NCBI RefSeq assembly: GCF_023195925.1
Contig: NZ_JALPRE010000009.1
Location: 1-64,000, forward strand
Source: Aquimarina acroporae
Lineage (GTDB): Bacteria; Bacteroidota; Bacteroidia; Flavobacteriales; Flavobacteriaceae
Direction: 5' to 3'
Length of the DNA: 64,000 bases
Part shown: in pieces, positions 1 to 8,550 of the stretch
Layout of the letters: each line of letters starts with the position of its first letter
Position numbering within the stretch: position 1 is the first letter of the stretch
The notes under the pieces: generated by a model
The model's database searches: none
The model's input: only the letters and a program-made list of their open reading frames with translations
What the model was told of the DNA's origin: nothing
Made by a program: the position numbers and the translations under genes

Positions 1-1
1 T

Positions 2-1252
2 ACAGACACGGCCTTAGTAAGCATTACGATTACCGATGTTGTAGATATTGCTCCAACCGCAGATACTTTTACCACTACAGATACAACACCAACACTTACA
101 GGAACTGGAGTTCCAGGAGAAACTCTAACTATCGAGGTAGACGTTGACGGAGATGGGACACCAGAAGTTACATATACAGTTGTAGTAGATGGTTCAGGAA
201 ACTGGAGTGTAGATACAACAACAGCTACACCTGATAGTGGAAGTTTACCAGTGCTTAATGACGGAGACATGATCGAAGTGACTGCTATTAATTCTTCTGG
301 AGTAGAAGGAGTAGGAATAGTAACGATTGATATTAATGCTCCTACAGTAGATACTTTTACCACTGCAGATACAACACCAACACTTACAGGAACCGGAGTT
401 CCAGGAGAAACTCTAACTATCGAGGTAGACGTTGACGGAGATGGGACACCAGAAGTTATATATACAGTTGTAGTAGATGGTTCAGGAAACTGGAGTATAG
501 ATACAACAACAGCTACACCTGATAGTGGAAATTTACCAGTGCTTAATGACGGAGACATGATCGAAGTGACTGCTATTAATTCTTCTGGAGCTGAAGGAGT
601 GGGAATAGTAACTATTCAATTATCTCTTACAGGGACTGTCGAGGGAACCGTATATGATGATATAAATGGAAATGGGAATCAAGATACTGACGAGCCAGGT
701 ATTTCTAATGTAGAGGTAATTATTACAGATGTGAATGGCGGAGAGCAAGTTGTATCAACCGATGCAAATGGTTTATTTACAGCTACGGTACCAGCTGGTG
801 AAACTCAAGTAGATATAGATAATGCTACCTTAGAAATAGGAAGATTACAAACTCAAGGTACAGACCCAACAACCGTTACCGTGATTGCTGGAACCAATAC
901 TTTTGAAGAGAATAATGGATTTACCTTAATTGGTGATATCGACGAAGAGATTGTCGTATATACTGGGGTAACTCCGAATGGTGATGGCGTTAATGATGAA
1001 TTTAGAATCGTTGGATTAGAGAATTTTCCTAATAATACCCTTCAGATATTTAATAGGTGGGGTGTTAAGGTGTTTGAGCAGGACGGATACGAACAACCTG
1101 GATCAGAATTCTTTAGAGGTATTAGTAACGGTAGAGTTACAATTAATAAAGAAAAAGAGTTACCGGTAGGTACTTATTACTATGTTTTAGAATATGAAAA
1201 TGCTGATGGAATTAGAAAGTCTAAAGCGGGATACTTATACATAAATAAATAA
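2..1252 (+). CDS. T9SS type B sorted surface protein, Ig-like repeats (5' end outside window)
   Basis: The reading frame is open from base 2 without a start, so this is the 3' part (416 codons) of a larger gene. It holds the tail of one Ig-like repeat and then two near-identical 96-residue Ig-like repeats rich in Asp, Thr and Gly. Next comes an SdrD B-like calcium-type domain (about 630-920, with DDINGNGNQDTDEPG), and then a gliding-motility-associated C-terminal domain (from about 959: TPNGDGVNDEF, NRWGVKVFE, GTYYYVLEY). That last domain is the type B T9SS signal (CHU_C family), so the protein is expected to be exported to the cell surface. porP/sprF follows 51 bp downstream, as is usual for type B substrates. 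It is probably an adhesin; the ligand cannot be told. Confidence 0.88.
   Translation, partial: TDTALVSITITDVVDIAPTADTFTTTDTTPTLTGTGVPGETLTIEVDVDGDGTPEVTYTVVVDGSGNWSVDTTTATPDSGSLPVLNDGDMIEVTAINSSGVEGVGIVTIDINAPTVDTFTTADTTPTLTGTGVPGETLTIEVDVDGDGTPEVIYTVVVDGSGNWSIDTTTATPDSGNLPVLNDGDMIEVTAINSSGAEGVGIVTIQLSLTGTVEGTVYDDINGNGNQDTDEPGISNVEVIITDVNGGEQVVSTDANGLFTATVPAGETQVDIDNATLEIGRLQTQGTDPTTVTVIAGTNTFEENNGFTLIGDIDEEIVVYTGVTPNGDGVNDEFRIVGLENFPNNTLQIFNRWGVKVFEQDGYEQPGSEFFRGISNGRVTINKEKELPVGTYYYVLEYENADGIRKSKAGYLYINK
62..628 (+). repeat. Tandem 288-bp repeats coding Ig-like domains
   Basis: Two consecutive copies, 62-349 and 350 to about 628, begin with GATACTTTTACCACT and have a 288-bp period (96 codons). 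By eye they differ at only about eight positions over about 270 bp. Some differences are silent and some change a residue. Bases 2-61 are the end of an earlier unit, so the array continues out of the window. Confidence 0.93.
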
Positions 1253-1268
1253 ATTATTTAGAATAACA

Positions 1269-1276
1269 TATATTTG
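1269..1276 (+). promoter_or_regulatory. Candidate -7 box before porP/sprF
   Basis: TATATTTG fits the Bacteroidota -7 consensus TAnnTTTG and ends 27 bp before the porP/sprF start. There is no TTTG at the expected -33 position, so this is a weak or activator-dependent call. Confidence 0.35.
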
Positions 1277-1303
1277 TTATACCCTAAATCTAATTAAATA
1301 TCG

Positions 1304-2260
1304 ATGAATAGACTATTATTAACAATTGTGCTGACCTTTTTGGTTCTCGTTTTTGATGACGCTCAAGCGCAACAAGATGCTCAATACACTCAGTATATGT
1401 ATAATACGATAAGTGTCAATCCAGCCTATGCAGGAAGTCGTGGTGTTCTAAGTGTAATGGGACTTCATCGAAGTCAATGGGTTGGTCTAGAAGGAGCTCC
1501 ACGAACACAAACTCTTACTTTAAACACACCTCTTGGAGACAACGAAAGAGTGGGTCTGGGATTGTCGATAGTCAATGACGAAATAGGTCCCACAGATGAA
1601 ACGTATATCGATGTTGATTTCTCATATACCATTCCTACATCAGAATATGGGAAACTTAGTTTTGGTATAAAGGCGGGAGCTCATTTGTTGAATGTTGATT
1701 TCCAGCAACTCACTCGGTTTAATCAAAATGATGCCTTGTTTGAGAATAATATCGATAATAAATTTAGTCCACAAGTAGGAGTTGGAGTATACTATCACAC
1801 CGATAAGTTTTACATGGGGTTGAGTGCACCTAATTTATTAGAAACTGATCATTTTGACGAAAGCACCACAAGTAGTGATAGTGATGCAATAAGTTTTTTG
1901 GCAGAGGAAAGAATTAATTATTACCTAATAGCAGGACATGTTTTTGATCTTTCTGATGATTTGAAATTTAAACCAGCATTACTAACCAAATTAGTTTTTG
2001 GAGCACCTTTGCAAGTAGATGTTTCTGCTAACTTTTTGTTGTATGAACGACTTACTCTGGGTGTGGCGTATAGATGGAGTGCGGCTGTTACAGGGCAGGT
2101 AGGTTTCCAGATATCAGATTCTATGATGATTGGTTTTGCATATGATCGTGAAACTACAGAACTAGGACAGTCACAATTTAATGATGGAAGTTATGAGGTA
2201 ATGTTACGATTTGAACTTTTCAAGAAATACAATCGTATGCTTACACCACGCTTTTTTTAA
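1304..2260 (+). CDS. PorP/SprF family T9SS outer-membrane protein
   Basis: The 318-residue protein has a signal peptide (about 1-22, ending AQAQQ). The family N-terminus QYTQYMYNTISVNPAYAGSR follows directly, then alternating beta-strands of an outer-membrane barrel, ending LMLRFELFKK-like. PorP/SprF proteins bind the type IX secretion machinery and help attach individual type B substrates. It lies just after such a substrate and 15 bp before an OmpA-family gene, a three-gene order common in flavobacteria. This copy is likely dedicated to the upstream surface protein rather than being the general gliding SprF. Confidence 0.92.
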   Translation: MNRLLLTIVLTFLVLVFDDAQAQQDAQYTQYMYNTISVNPAYAGSRGVLSVMGLHRSQWVGLEGAPRTQTLTLNTPLGDNERVGLGLSIVNDEIGPTDETYIDVDFSYTIPTSEYGKLSFGIKAGAHLLNVDFQQLTRFNQNDALFENNIDNKFSPQVGVGVYYHTDKFYMGLSAPNLLETDHFDESTTSSDSDAISFLAEERINYYLIAGHVFDLSDDLKFKPALLTKLVFGAPLQVDVSANFLLYERLTLGVAYRWSAAVTGQVGFQISDSMMIGFAYDRETTELGQSQFNDGSYEVMLRFELFKKYNRMLTPRFF

Positions 2261-2275
2261 TTCATATTATTTATT

Positions 2276-4243
2276 ATGTATATGGGGCAATATTTACTTA
2301 AGTTGTTTTTGATAATTACGATTCTTTTTTCAGGAGAATATACCTTTGCACAAGGTAAAAAACTTGAAAAAGCAAAAAATCAATATGATCGTTATCAATA
2401 TATTGATGCTCAGGAGACTTACCTGAAAATTATCAAAAAAGGATATAAAGATGCCGATTTATTTAAAAATTTGGCTAATAGCTATTACTTCAATAGCCAA
2501 TATAACGAAGCTCAAAAATGGTATAAAGAATTACTCGAAACCTATCCTAATGATGTAGAGCCAGAATATTATTTTAGATATTCCCAAACGCTAAAAGCAA
2601 TAGAGAAATATGAAGAAGCCGATGAGTATATGAATAAATTCATCGAACTGGCAGATAACGATCAAAGAGTAAAGTTATATAAGGATAAACCGAATTACCT
2701 AGAACGAATAGATTTTCAATCTGGAAGATTTGAAATAGAAAATTCTTCTATTAACTCTTCGTTTACCGATTTTGGAACGGCATTCTTTGGTAGGTTTGTA
2801 GTTTTTGCTTCATCACGAGATACACTAATCTTTAAAAAGAGTGTACATCAATGGAATAATGAAGCTTTCTTAGACCTTTTTCAGGCAGAGTTCAATCCAA
2901 CCAATGGAGAGTTGTCAGAAATTGAAAAATTTGGAGGGAATCTAAACTCTAAGTTTCATGAATCTACGCCTGTATTTACCAAAGATGGTAGTACGGTATA
3001 TTTTACGCGAAATAATTTTAGCGAACGTAAGACAGGTAGAGATAAAAAAGGTACAAATAAGCTTAAAATATATCGTTCCTACAAAAATGCTCAAGGAGGT
3101 TGGACTACTCCACAGAGTCTTTCGTTTAATAGTGATGAATACTCTGCAGCACACCCGGCACTTAGCACCGATGAAAGTACGCTATATTTTTCTTCTGATA
3201 TGCCAGGAGGGAAAGGACAGTCCGATATCTACAAAGTTGCTATTAACGGAGATGGAAGTTTTGGAGAACCTCAAAACCTTGGAGACAGAATTAATACCGA
3301 AGGAAAAGAAACATTTCCTTTTATAAGTGCTAGTAATGACCTTTACTTCTCTTCAAACGGGCATATAGGTTTAGGAGGACTAGATGTTTATGTCACTGCG
3401 TTAGATCCAAAAACTGAAGAAGAAGAATTAGTAGTCAATATTGGAAAGCCAGTAAATAGTCCCAAGGATGACTTTGCTTTTATAGTAGATTTAGTGTCTA
3501 AAAGAGGATATTTTTCTTCTAATAGAGAAGGAGGAGTTGGAGGAGATGATATTTATAGTTTCCTTCAACTAGAAGATCTTCGAAGTTTTTGCGAAATTTC
3601 AATTGCTGGTGTTGTCACAGATAAGGATACAAATAACCCTGTACCAGGAGCTAAAGTCTCAGTCTACGATAATAACAACAATGTCTTACAAAGTGCTCAA
3701 ACCGATAGTAGTGGTAGTTATAAGTTTGAAGAACTTAAGTGTACTTCAAAATATTTTGTGAGAGCAGAAAAAGAAGAATATCAAACTGCAGAAAAATTGG
3801 TGTCTACTCCAGATAAGACTGAGGATTTAGAGGTGTCGCTGGTTATAGAAAGTAAAATTAAGTCGGCTGATGTTGGTGATGATTTAGCAAAAATTCTATC
3901 GCTTAAACCAATTTATTTTGATTTTGATCAATCTTATATAAGAGATGATGCTACTATCGAATTAGCTAAAATTATTGAGGTGATGAATCAATACCCTCAA
4001 ATGAATATCGAAGTGCGATCTCATACCGATAGTCATGGAGATGATAACTATAACCTGTTATTATCAGATAGAAGAGCTAAGGCTACAGTAAAGTATATGA
4101 TAGACCAGGGAATCTCTAAAGAAAGATTAACAGGAAAAGGCTTTGGAGAAGAACAGCCAGTGAATGACTGCAGTAATGGTTCAAATTGTAAGAAATCTGA
4201 TTATCAGTTAAACAGACGTAGTGAGTTTATAATTATTAAATAA
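2276..4243 (+). CDS. OmpA family protein with TPR and PD40 repeats
   Basis: The 655-residue protein has a signal peptide (about 1-25, ending TFAQ). TPR-like helices follow at about 28-125, then WD40-like PD40 beta-propeller repeats at about 150-420 (motifs such as LYFSSDMPGGKGQSDIYK). A carboxypeptidase-regulatory-like beta-sandwich lies at about 440-520. The C-terminal OmpA domain (about 545-655: YFDFDQSYIRDDA, RSHTDSHGDDNYN, LSDRRA) should bind peptidoglycan. The family accompanies PorP/SprF and probably tethers the export site to the wall. The start at 2276 or the in-frame ATG at 2282 are both possible. A strong terminator follows. Confidence 0.9.
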   Translation: MYMGQYLLKLFLIITILFSGEYTFAQGKKLEKAKNQYDRYQYIDAQETYLKIIKKGYKDADLFKNLANSYYFNSQYNEAQKWYKELLETYPNDVEPEYYFRYSQTLKAIEKYEEADEYMNKFIELADNDQRVKLYKDKPNYLERIDFQSGRFEIENSSINSSFTDFGTAFFGRFVVFASSRDTLIFKKSVHQWNNEAFLDLFQAEFNPTNGELSEIEKFGGNLNSKFHESTPVFTKDGSTVYFTRNNFSERKTGRDKKGTNKLKIYRSYKNAQGGWTTPQSLSFNSDEYSAAHPALSTDESTLYFSSDMPGGKGQSDIYKVAINGDGSFGEPQNLGDRINTEGKETFPFISASNDLYFSSNGHIGLGGLDVYVTALDPKTEEEELVVNIGKPVNSPKDDFAFIVDLVSKRGYFSSNREGGVGGDDIYSFLQLEDLRSFCEISIAGVVTDKDTNNPVPGAKVSVYDNNNNVLQSAQTDSSGSYKFEELKCTSKYFVRAEKEEYQTAEKLVSTPDKTEDLEVSLVIESKIKSADVGDDLAKILSLKPIYFDFDQSYIRDDATIELAKIIEVMNQYPQMNIEVRSHTDSHGDDNYNLLLSDRRAKATVKYMIDQGISKERLTGKGFGEEQPVNDCSNGSNCKKSDYQLNRRSEFIIIK

Positions 4244-4277
4244 ACTTTGAATATTTGAGTTTACTATGTAATTAAAA

Positions 4278-4315
4278 ACAAAAAACACCTCTTTGTAGGG
4301 GTGTTTTTTGTTTTT
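4278..4315 (+). terminator. Intrinsic terminator after the porP-ompA operon
   Basis: The stem ACAAAAAACACC (4278-4289) pairs perfectly with GGTGTTTTTTGT (4300-4311), with a short loop and a T-run, 35 bp after the ompA stop. Confidence 0.85.
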
Positions 4316-4469
4316 GGACGAATTGTAGTATATTGATTTAAAACTCATAGTAGACTAGGTTATTTGATAAAATACTCATTATTAAGTAATAGAGAGTTAT
4401 CATTTTGAAAACAAACGAACTTATAATTAGATTACTAGTAGGATTTCGTAATTTTGATATCACATAAAA

Positions 4470-4994
4470 ATGCTAATGGAAGAAGAAAAAGTCATTTTGG
4501 TAAATGAAAATGATGAGCAAATTGGATTAATGCCTAAGCTTGAGGCACATCAAAAAGCACTATTACATAGGGCTTTCTCCGTATTTGTTCTCAATAGTAA
4601 GAACGAATTAATGCTTCAGCAAAGAGCACATCATAAATATCACTCTCCAGGATTATGGACCAATACGTGTTGTAGTCATCAAAGAGATGGAGAAACCAAT
4701 ATCGAAGCAGGAACAAGAAGATTGCAAGAAGAAATGGGATTCATTACTCCTCTTAAAAATTCAGTCTCGTTTATATATAAAGCGCCTTTTGATAATGGTC
4801 TTACCGAACATGAATATGATCATGTTCTAATAGGGAACTATGAAAGTGAACCTGTAATCAACCCAGATGAAGTCGCAGATTGGAAATGGATGGGTGTTGA
4901 AGACGTTAGAGATGATATTGCAAAACACCCAGAAATGTATACAGAATGGTTTAAAATCATTTTTGATAAATTCTATTCATACATCACATTATGA
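4470..4994 (+). CDS. idi: Isopentenyl-diphosphate delta-isomerase, type 1
   Basis: The 174-residue Nudix-fold enzyme interconverts IPP and DMAPP for isoprenoid (quinone, carotenoid) synthesis in the cytoplasm. Seen: the catalytic cysteine region TNTCCSHQ (about residues 69-76), the Nudix helix EAGTRRLQEEMGF (about 83-95), and EHEYDHVLIG carrying the catalytic Glu and a metal ligand. Length is normal for type 1 IDI. ATG at 4470 and ATG at 4476 are both usable; MEEEKVILVNE from 4476 looks more like relatives. The stop overlaps the next start by 4 bp (ATGA), so it is translationally coupled to the pterin synthase gene. Confidence 0.95.
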   Translation: MLMEEEKVILVNENDEQIGLMPKLEAHQKALLHRAFSVFVLNSKNELMLQQRAHHKYHSPGLWTNTCCSHQRDGETNIEAGTRRLQEEMGFITPLKNSVSFIYKAPFDNGLTEHEYDHVLIGNYESEPVINPDEVADWKWMGVEDVRDDIAKHPEMYTEWFKIIFDKFYSYITL

Positions 4995-5401
4995 GGATAA
5001 AAGCATGTAGAAAAGCCCATTTTAATGCAGCTCATAGATTATATCGTAAAGATTGGAGTGAAGAGAAAAACTTCGAGGTTTTTGGAAAATGCAATAATCC
5101 TAGATATCATGGGCATAATTATGAGCTTGAAGTTGGTGTAATAGGAGAGATAGATCCGGATACTGGTTATTTGATAGATCTAAAAATTTTGAAAGATTAT
5201 ATCAAAACAGAGGTAGAAGATTATATGGATCATAAAAATCTTAATGAAGAAGTAGAAGAGTTTAAAAATTTAAACCCAACTGCCGAGAACATTGCAGTGG
5301 TTATTTGGAATAGGCTTCGTAATAAGTTAGACCCAAAATTTGATCTAGAAATAACTCTTTATGAAACTCCTCGCAATTTTGTAATTTATAAAGGAGAATA
5401 A
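4991..5401 (+). CDS. queD: 6-pyruvoyl-tetrahydropterin / 6-carboxytetrahydropterin synthase
   Basis: The 136-residue T-fold enzyme has FNAAHRL (zinc His), the catalytic-Cys region KCNNPRYHGHNYELEV with the HGH zinc ligands, and the C-terminal Glu region LYETPRNFVIY. The QueD subfamily makes 6-carboxy-tetrahydropterin for queuosine; the wider PTPS family also makes biopterin. No other queuosine gene is nearby, so QueD is chosen by resemblance only. It overlaps idi by 4 bp and is followed 2 bp later by the peroxiredoxin gene. Confidence 0.9.
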   Translation: MRIKACRKAHFNAAHRLYRKDWSEEKNFEVFGKCNNPRYHGHNYELEVGVIGEIDPDTGYLIDLKILKDYIKTEVEDYMDHKNLNEEVEEFKNLNPTAENIAVVIWNRLRNKLDPKFDLEITLYETPRNFVIYKGE

Positions 5402-5403
5402 TT

Positions 5404-5865
5404 ATGGCTCTGGAGGTAGGAGATAAGGTTCCCGAATTTGTAGCAAAAAAGGACACTGGAGAAGAATTTAATAGCTATGAAATCATAAAAAATAAGCCTC
5501 TGGTGATTTTTTTCTATCCAAAAAATTTCACACCAGGATGTACTAAGGAAGCATGTGCTTTTAGAGATAGTTATGAAGATTTTAAAACATTGGGAGCTGA
5601 AGTAATCGGTATTAGCTCAGATAGTGTCGCTTCCCATACTCGGTTTAAAAACAGATACAAACTTCCGTATACGTTTCTTTCTGATCCTGAAGGAGAGCTA
5701 AGGAAGCTTTTTGGGGTTAAATCAGAATTATTGGGGTTGTTACCTGGACGAGAAACTTATGTAATTGATCGCGATGGAATTGTTCGTTTGAAATTTAATA
5801 GCATGAACGCTTCAAGACATTTGAATAAGGCATTGTCTAAAGTTAAAGAACTGGCTAAAGTTTAA
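5404..5865 (+). CDS. bcp: Peroxiredoxin, Bcp/PrxQ type
   Basis: The 153-residue thioredoxin-fold peroxidase has the peroxidatic Cys motif FTPGCTKEACAFRD (about residues 42-55). A second Cys five residues later is the PrxQ-type resolving residue. FFYPKNFTPGC and SDPEGELRKLFGV are also typical. It reduces hydroperoxides in the cytoplasm with thioredoxin. It begins 2 bp after queD, so it is probably the third gene of an idi-queD-bcp operon. Confidence 0.92.
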   Translation: MALEVGDKVPEFVAKKDTGEEFNSYEIIKNKPLVIFFYPKNFTPGCTKEACAFRDSYEDFKTLGAEVIGISSDSVASHTRFKNRYKLPYTFLSDPEGELRKLFGVKSELLGLLPGRETYVIDRDGIVRLKFNSMNASRHLNKALSKVKELAKV

Positions 5866-5875
5866 TTGAAAATAG

Positions 5876-5883
5876 TAATTTTG
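5876..5883 (+). promoter_or_regulatory. Candidate -7 box before small conserved gene
   Basis: TAATTTTG fits TAnnTTTG and ends 16 bp before the ATG at 5900. No clear -33 box was found. Confidence 0.35.
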
Positions 5884-5899
5884 CATAAAACAAAACAAT

Positions 5900-6166
5900 A
5901 TGGCAAATAAAAGAGATCTTAAGAAAGACATAAATTATGTATTAGGTGATATTATCGAAGAAGTATATGTATGGGAGTTAGATAATCCTGGAAAAGATAA
6001 TAAAGCGGGAGAAGCAATTATTGATGAAGCTATTTCTACATTCGATAGTCTCATTGCCAGGGTTAACGATCGCAAGACTGAAAATCCGTCTAAACATTTT
6101 AAAGCTATCAAAGAAGACCTAGAGAAAACCGCAAAGTCTTTGGTAGAAAAAGTAAACGCTTTATAA
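5900..6166 (+). CDS. Small conserved hypothetical protein, helical
   Basis: The 88-residue protein is charged, all-alpha in appearance, with no signal peptide or membrane segment. It begins MANKRDLKKDINYVLGDIIE and has an acidic first half and a Lys-rich C-terminal helix. From memory, similar small proteins are common in flavobacteria and have no known function. It sits between bcp and tRNA-Thr with its own possible -7 box. I do not recognise a named domain. Confidence 0.75.
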   Translation: MANKRDLKKDINYVLGDIIEEVYVWELDNPGKDNKAGEAIIDEAISTFDSLIARVNDRKTENPSKHFKAIKEDLEKTAKSLVEKVNAL

Positions 6167-6182
6167 TTTTTTTAAAAAAGTA

Positions 6183-6213
6183 TTTGCAAATATCGTTATT
6201 GCGATTATATTTG
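6183..6213 (+). promoter_or_regulatory. Bacteroidota consensus promoter of tRNA-Thr
   Basis: TTTG (6183-6186), exactly 19 bp, then TATATTTG (6206-6213). This is a full match to the TTTG-N19-TAnnTTTG primary sigma promoter, 10 bp before the tRNA. Confidence 0.85.
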
Positions 6214-6223
6214 CACCGCTTTT

Positions 6224-6297
6224 GCCGATATAGCTCAGCTGGCTAGAGCAGCTGATTTGTAATCAGCAGGTCGTGGGTTCGAGTCCCTCTATCGGCT
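6224..6297 (+). tRNA. tRNA-Thr (anticodon TGT)
   Basis: The 74-nt cloverleaf has acceptor stem GCCGATA/TATCGGC with discriminator T, a D-arm AGCTCAGCTGGCTAGAGC, and an anticodon stem GCTGA/TCAGC with loop TTTGTAA giving anticodon TGT. The T-arm is GTGGGTTCGAGTCCC-like. CCA is not encoded. Confidence 0.96.
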
Positions 6298-6305
6298 CTT
6301 AAAAC

Positions 6306-6338
6306 AAAAAGCTCCGAATATTATTCGGAGCTTTTTTT
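6306..6338. terminator. Bidirectional terminator
   Basis: Perfect stem AAAAAGCTCCGAAT (6306-6319) / ATTCGGAGCTTTTT with a 3-nt loop. There are T-runs on both strands, so it serves tRNA-Thr and the converging lipoprotein gene. Confidence 0.85.
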
Positions 6339-6356
6339 ATTCTTTATGATTAATTC

Positions 6357-7112
6357 TTATTGCTCTTCTGCCTGTATAGAATCGATCGTCCTAGATGCTT
6401 CTTCCTGTTTTGTTTTACGTTTTTCTATGTAATCGATAAGTTGCTTCCCATATAAAGACTTTCTTACCTTCGGGCTAAGAGATTTAGCAACAGTATCAAG
6501 GTACTTTACATTCGCATCATATACTTCACTTAATGTTACATAAGGAGCAACTTCCAGTTTTTTATTGAAAATAGCAAAATTGATAGTGTACAAATATTTT
6601 TGACGTAATAGCTGTTTGTACGCCTTGTCATTTTCCATTAATTTTTCATCGTCCTTTTGTTTAGTGGCCTCATAATCTTCACGCATCAATCTTAAGTTAC
6701 GTTGGTTAAAACGTTCTAGCATTTTCTTGTATTCCTGATACTTTGCCTGATTTTTTCCTCCAGTTATTTTTACATCTTTCTCAAAATCACTTAAGGTAGT
6801 GTTTATAGTGATCTCGCCAGGTTCAGCAAAAAAATCTATACGATCATTGTATTGCGCACCATCGTCCTTATCCAGATATAAATAGTGAATTTCAGGTTCG
6901 TCGACATTTGATGTCATTACAAATTCTGAAATTCCTTCTACGATTACAGAATCTACATTCACCAGTAGGGTATCTTCAACTTTTTGCAGATATAAAATCC
7001 CTTTCTTTAAGCCTTTAATGTTTCCTGATACAGTAACGTTTCCTTTTTTTTCCGGAGTGCTACAATTGGTTAAAAAAAATGCGATCAGCACTATGAAAGA
7101 AAATTGTTTCAT
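6357..7112 (-). CDS. DUF4369-type lipoprotein
   Basis: The 251-residue protein has a lipoprotein signal (lipobox LTNC, Cys 17). An N-terminal beta-rich domain follows (about 25-120, VSGNIKGLKKGILYLQK) that resembles the DUF4369 domain often found before thioredoxin domains in Bacteroidota. The rest is a charged helical region rich in Lys and Glu, and no CxxC thioredoxin module follows. It probably sits on the inner face of the outer membrane. Role unknown. Confidence 0.8.
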   Translation of the reverse strand: MKQFSFIVLIAFFLTNCSTPEKKGNVTVSGNIKGLKKGILYLQKVEDTLLVNVDSVIVEGISEFVMTSNVDEPEIHYLYLDKDDGAQYNDRIDFFAEPGEITINTTLSDFEKDVKITGGKNQAKYQEYKKMLERFNQRNLRLMREDYEATKQKDDEKLMENDKAYKQLLRQKYLYTINFAIFNKKLEVAPYVTLSEVYDANVKYLDTVAKSLSPKVRKSLYGKQLIDYIEKRKTKQEEASRTIDSIQAEEQ

Positions 7113-7170
7113 TTATTTTTTTGATGTTTTTAAAATAGACTACAAAGATGCTATAAATAAAACTGAAATA

Positions 7171-8478
7171 CTAGCCTCCAGAAGCCATTTGCATTAAAAT
7201 TGTACATAGAAGAGCGCCGTAGGTTCCCACTACATACCCAAAAACAGCTAATAGAACCCCCACTGTTGCTAGCGATGGGTGAAAAGTAGCTGCAACTACT
7301 GGTGCTGAAGCAGCACCACCAACATTTGCTTGACTACCGACTGCAAGAAAGAAATAGGGAGCTTTAATTAATTTGGCAACGACTATTAGCAGAAATGCAT
7401 GTATAGACATCCAAACCAAACCAATAGCTATAAGTCCTGGCTTGTCGGCTACTGTTCTTAAGTCCATTTTCATACCTATAGTAGCTACTAATATGTAAAT
7501 AAAAATACTACCAATTTTACTGGCGCCTGCACCTTCATATGTTTTGGCTTTGGTATAGGATAGCAAAATACCAATAGCTGTTGCAATAGTTATCATCCAA
7601 AAGAATTGGGAAGTAAAAGAAGACAAAGCAGAACTCTTGTCGTTAAAAACTTCAAAATTGGATGATAAAAATTTTGACATTCCTGAAGCTCCCCAATGAG
7701 AGAGTCCAACAGCAACAAAAGCCAATGATAACATGATCATATAATCTGTTAATGTAGGATTTCTACTTACACTTTCAGCATAGTCTGATACTTTTTGTTT
7801 AAGCGCTTCTATAGCCGAATTATCAGCCTTTAACCAGCGATCTATTTTATTGCTTTTTCCAATACCAATTAATAAGACCGCCATCCATACGTTGGCTACA
7901 ACAATATCTACTAGTACCATTGCTCCATATTTATCTGGATTATATTGATAAATTTCAAGCATAGCCGCTTGATTGGCACCACCACCAATCCAACTTCCCG
8001 CAATGGTAGATAACCCTCTCCATACTGCATCAAAATCTGCTCCACCAACTGTTTCGGGTGAAAACATAGAAATTAAAAGAACTGCTAGGGGGCCTCCAAT
8101 GACAATTCCCACCGTTCCTGTTAAAAACATAATAACTGCTTTTGGTCCTAGGTTAAAAATTCCTTTCAAATCAATACTCAAAGTCATAAGTACTAATGAT
8201 GCTGGTAAAAAATATCTACTGGCAACATAGTAAACATTGGATGATCGTTCTATCACTTCACCATCGGCGGTTACTTCTTTCCATTCTGGTGCTATTAGGC
8301 CTAAAGAGTTAAAAATTGCTGGTAGCAAATAACATAATAGAATACCTGGAACATATTTATAAAAAGATTTCCAAGGTCCGGTTTTTATCGAAGATGTATA
8401 AAAAACAAAACCAAGACAGAGCATTAAGATACCAAAAACTACGGTGTCATTGGTAAATATTGGAGTGGTGTTTTCCAT
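7171..8478 (-). CDS. DUF819 family multi-pass membrane protein
   Basis: The 435-residue protein has about eleven hydrophobic segments. Features of the DUF819 (YjcL-like) family are seen: an inward Gly-rich stretch AGSWIGGGANQAAMLEIY (about 160-178) and a repeated GGAASAPVVAATFHPSLA motif near the C-terminus (about 385-403). The two Gly-rich re-entrant-like motifs suggest a secondary transporter, but the substrate is unknown. It is transcribed alone on the minus strand. Confidence 0.82.
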   Translation of the reverse strand: MENTTPIFTNDTVVFGILMLCLGFVFYTSSIKTGPWKSFYKYVPGILLCYLLPAIFNSLGLIAPEWKEVTADGEVIERSSNVYYVASRYFLPASLVLMTLSIDLKGIFNLGPKAVIMFLTGTVGIVIGGPLAVLLISMFSPETVGGADFDAVWRGLSTIAGSWIGGGANQAAMLEIYQYNPDKYGAMVLVDIVVANVWMAVLLIGIGKSNKIDRWLKADNSAIEALKQKVSDYAESVSRNPTLTDYMIMLSLAFVAVGLSHWGASGMSKFLSSNFEVFNDKSSALSSFTSQFFWMITIATAIGILLSYTKAKTYEGAGASKIGSIFIYILVATIGMKMDLRTVADKPGLIAIGLVWMSIHAFLLIVVAKLIKAPYFFLAVGSQANVGGAASAPVVAATFHPSLATVGVLLAVFGYVVGTYGALLCTILMQMASGG

Positions 8479-8550
8479 TTTTAGTGTATTTAGCGAGTTG
8501 CAAAATACACTATTTTAGAAAAGACTGAAAAACTGTAGGATGAAAAAACG

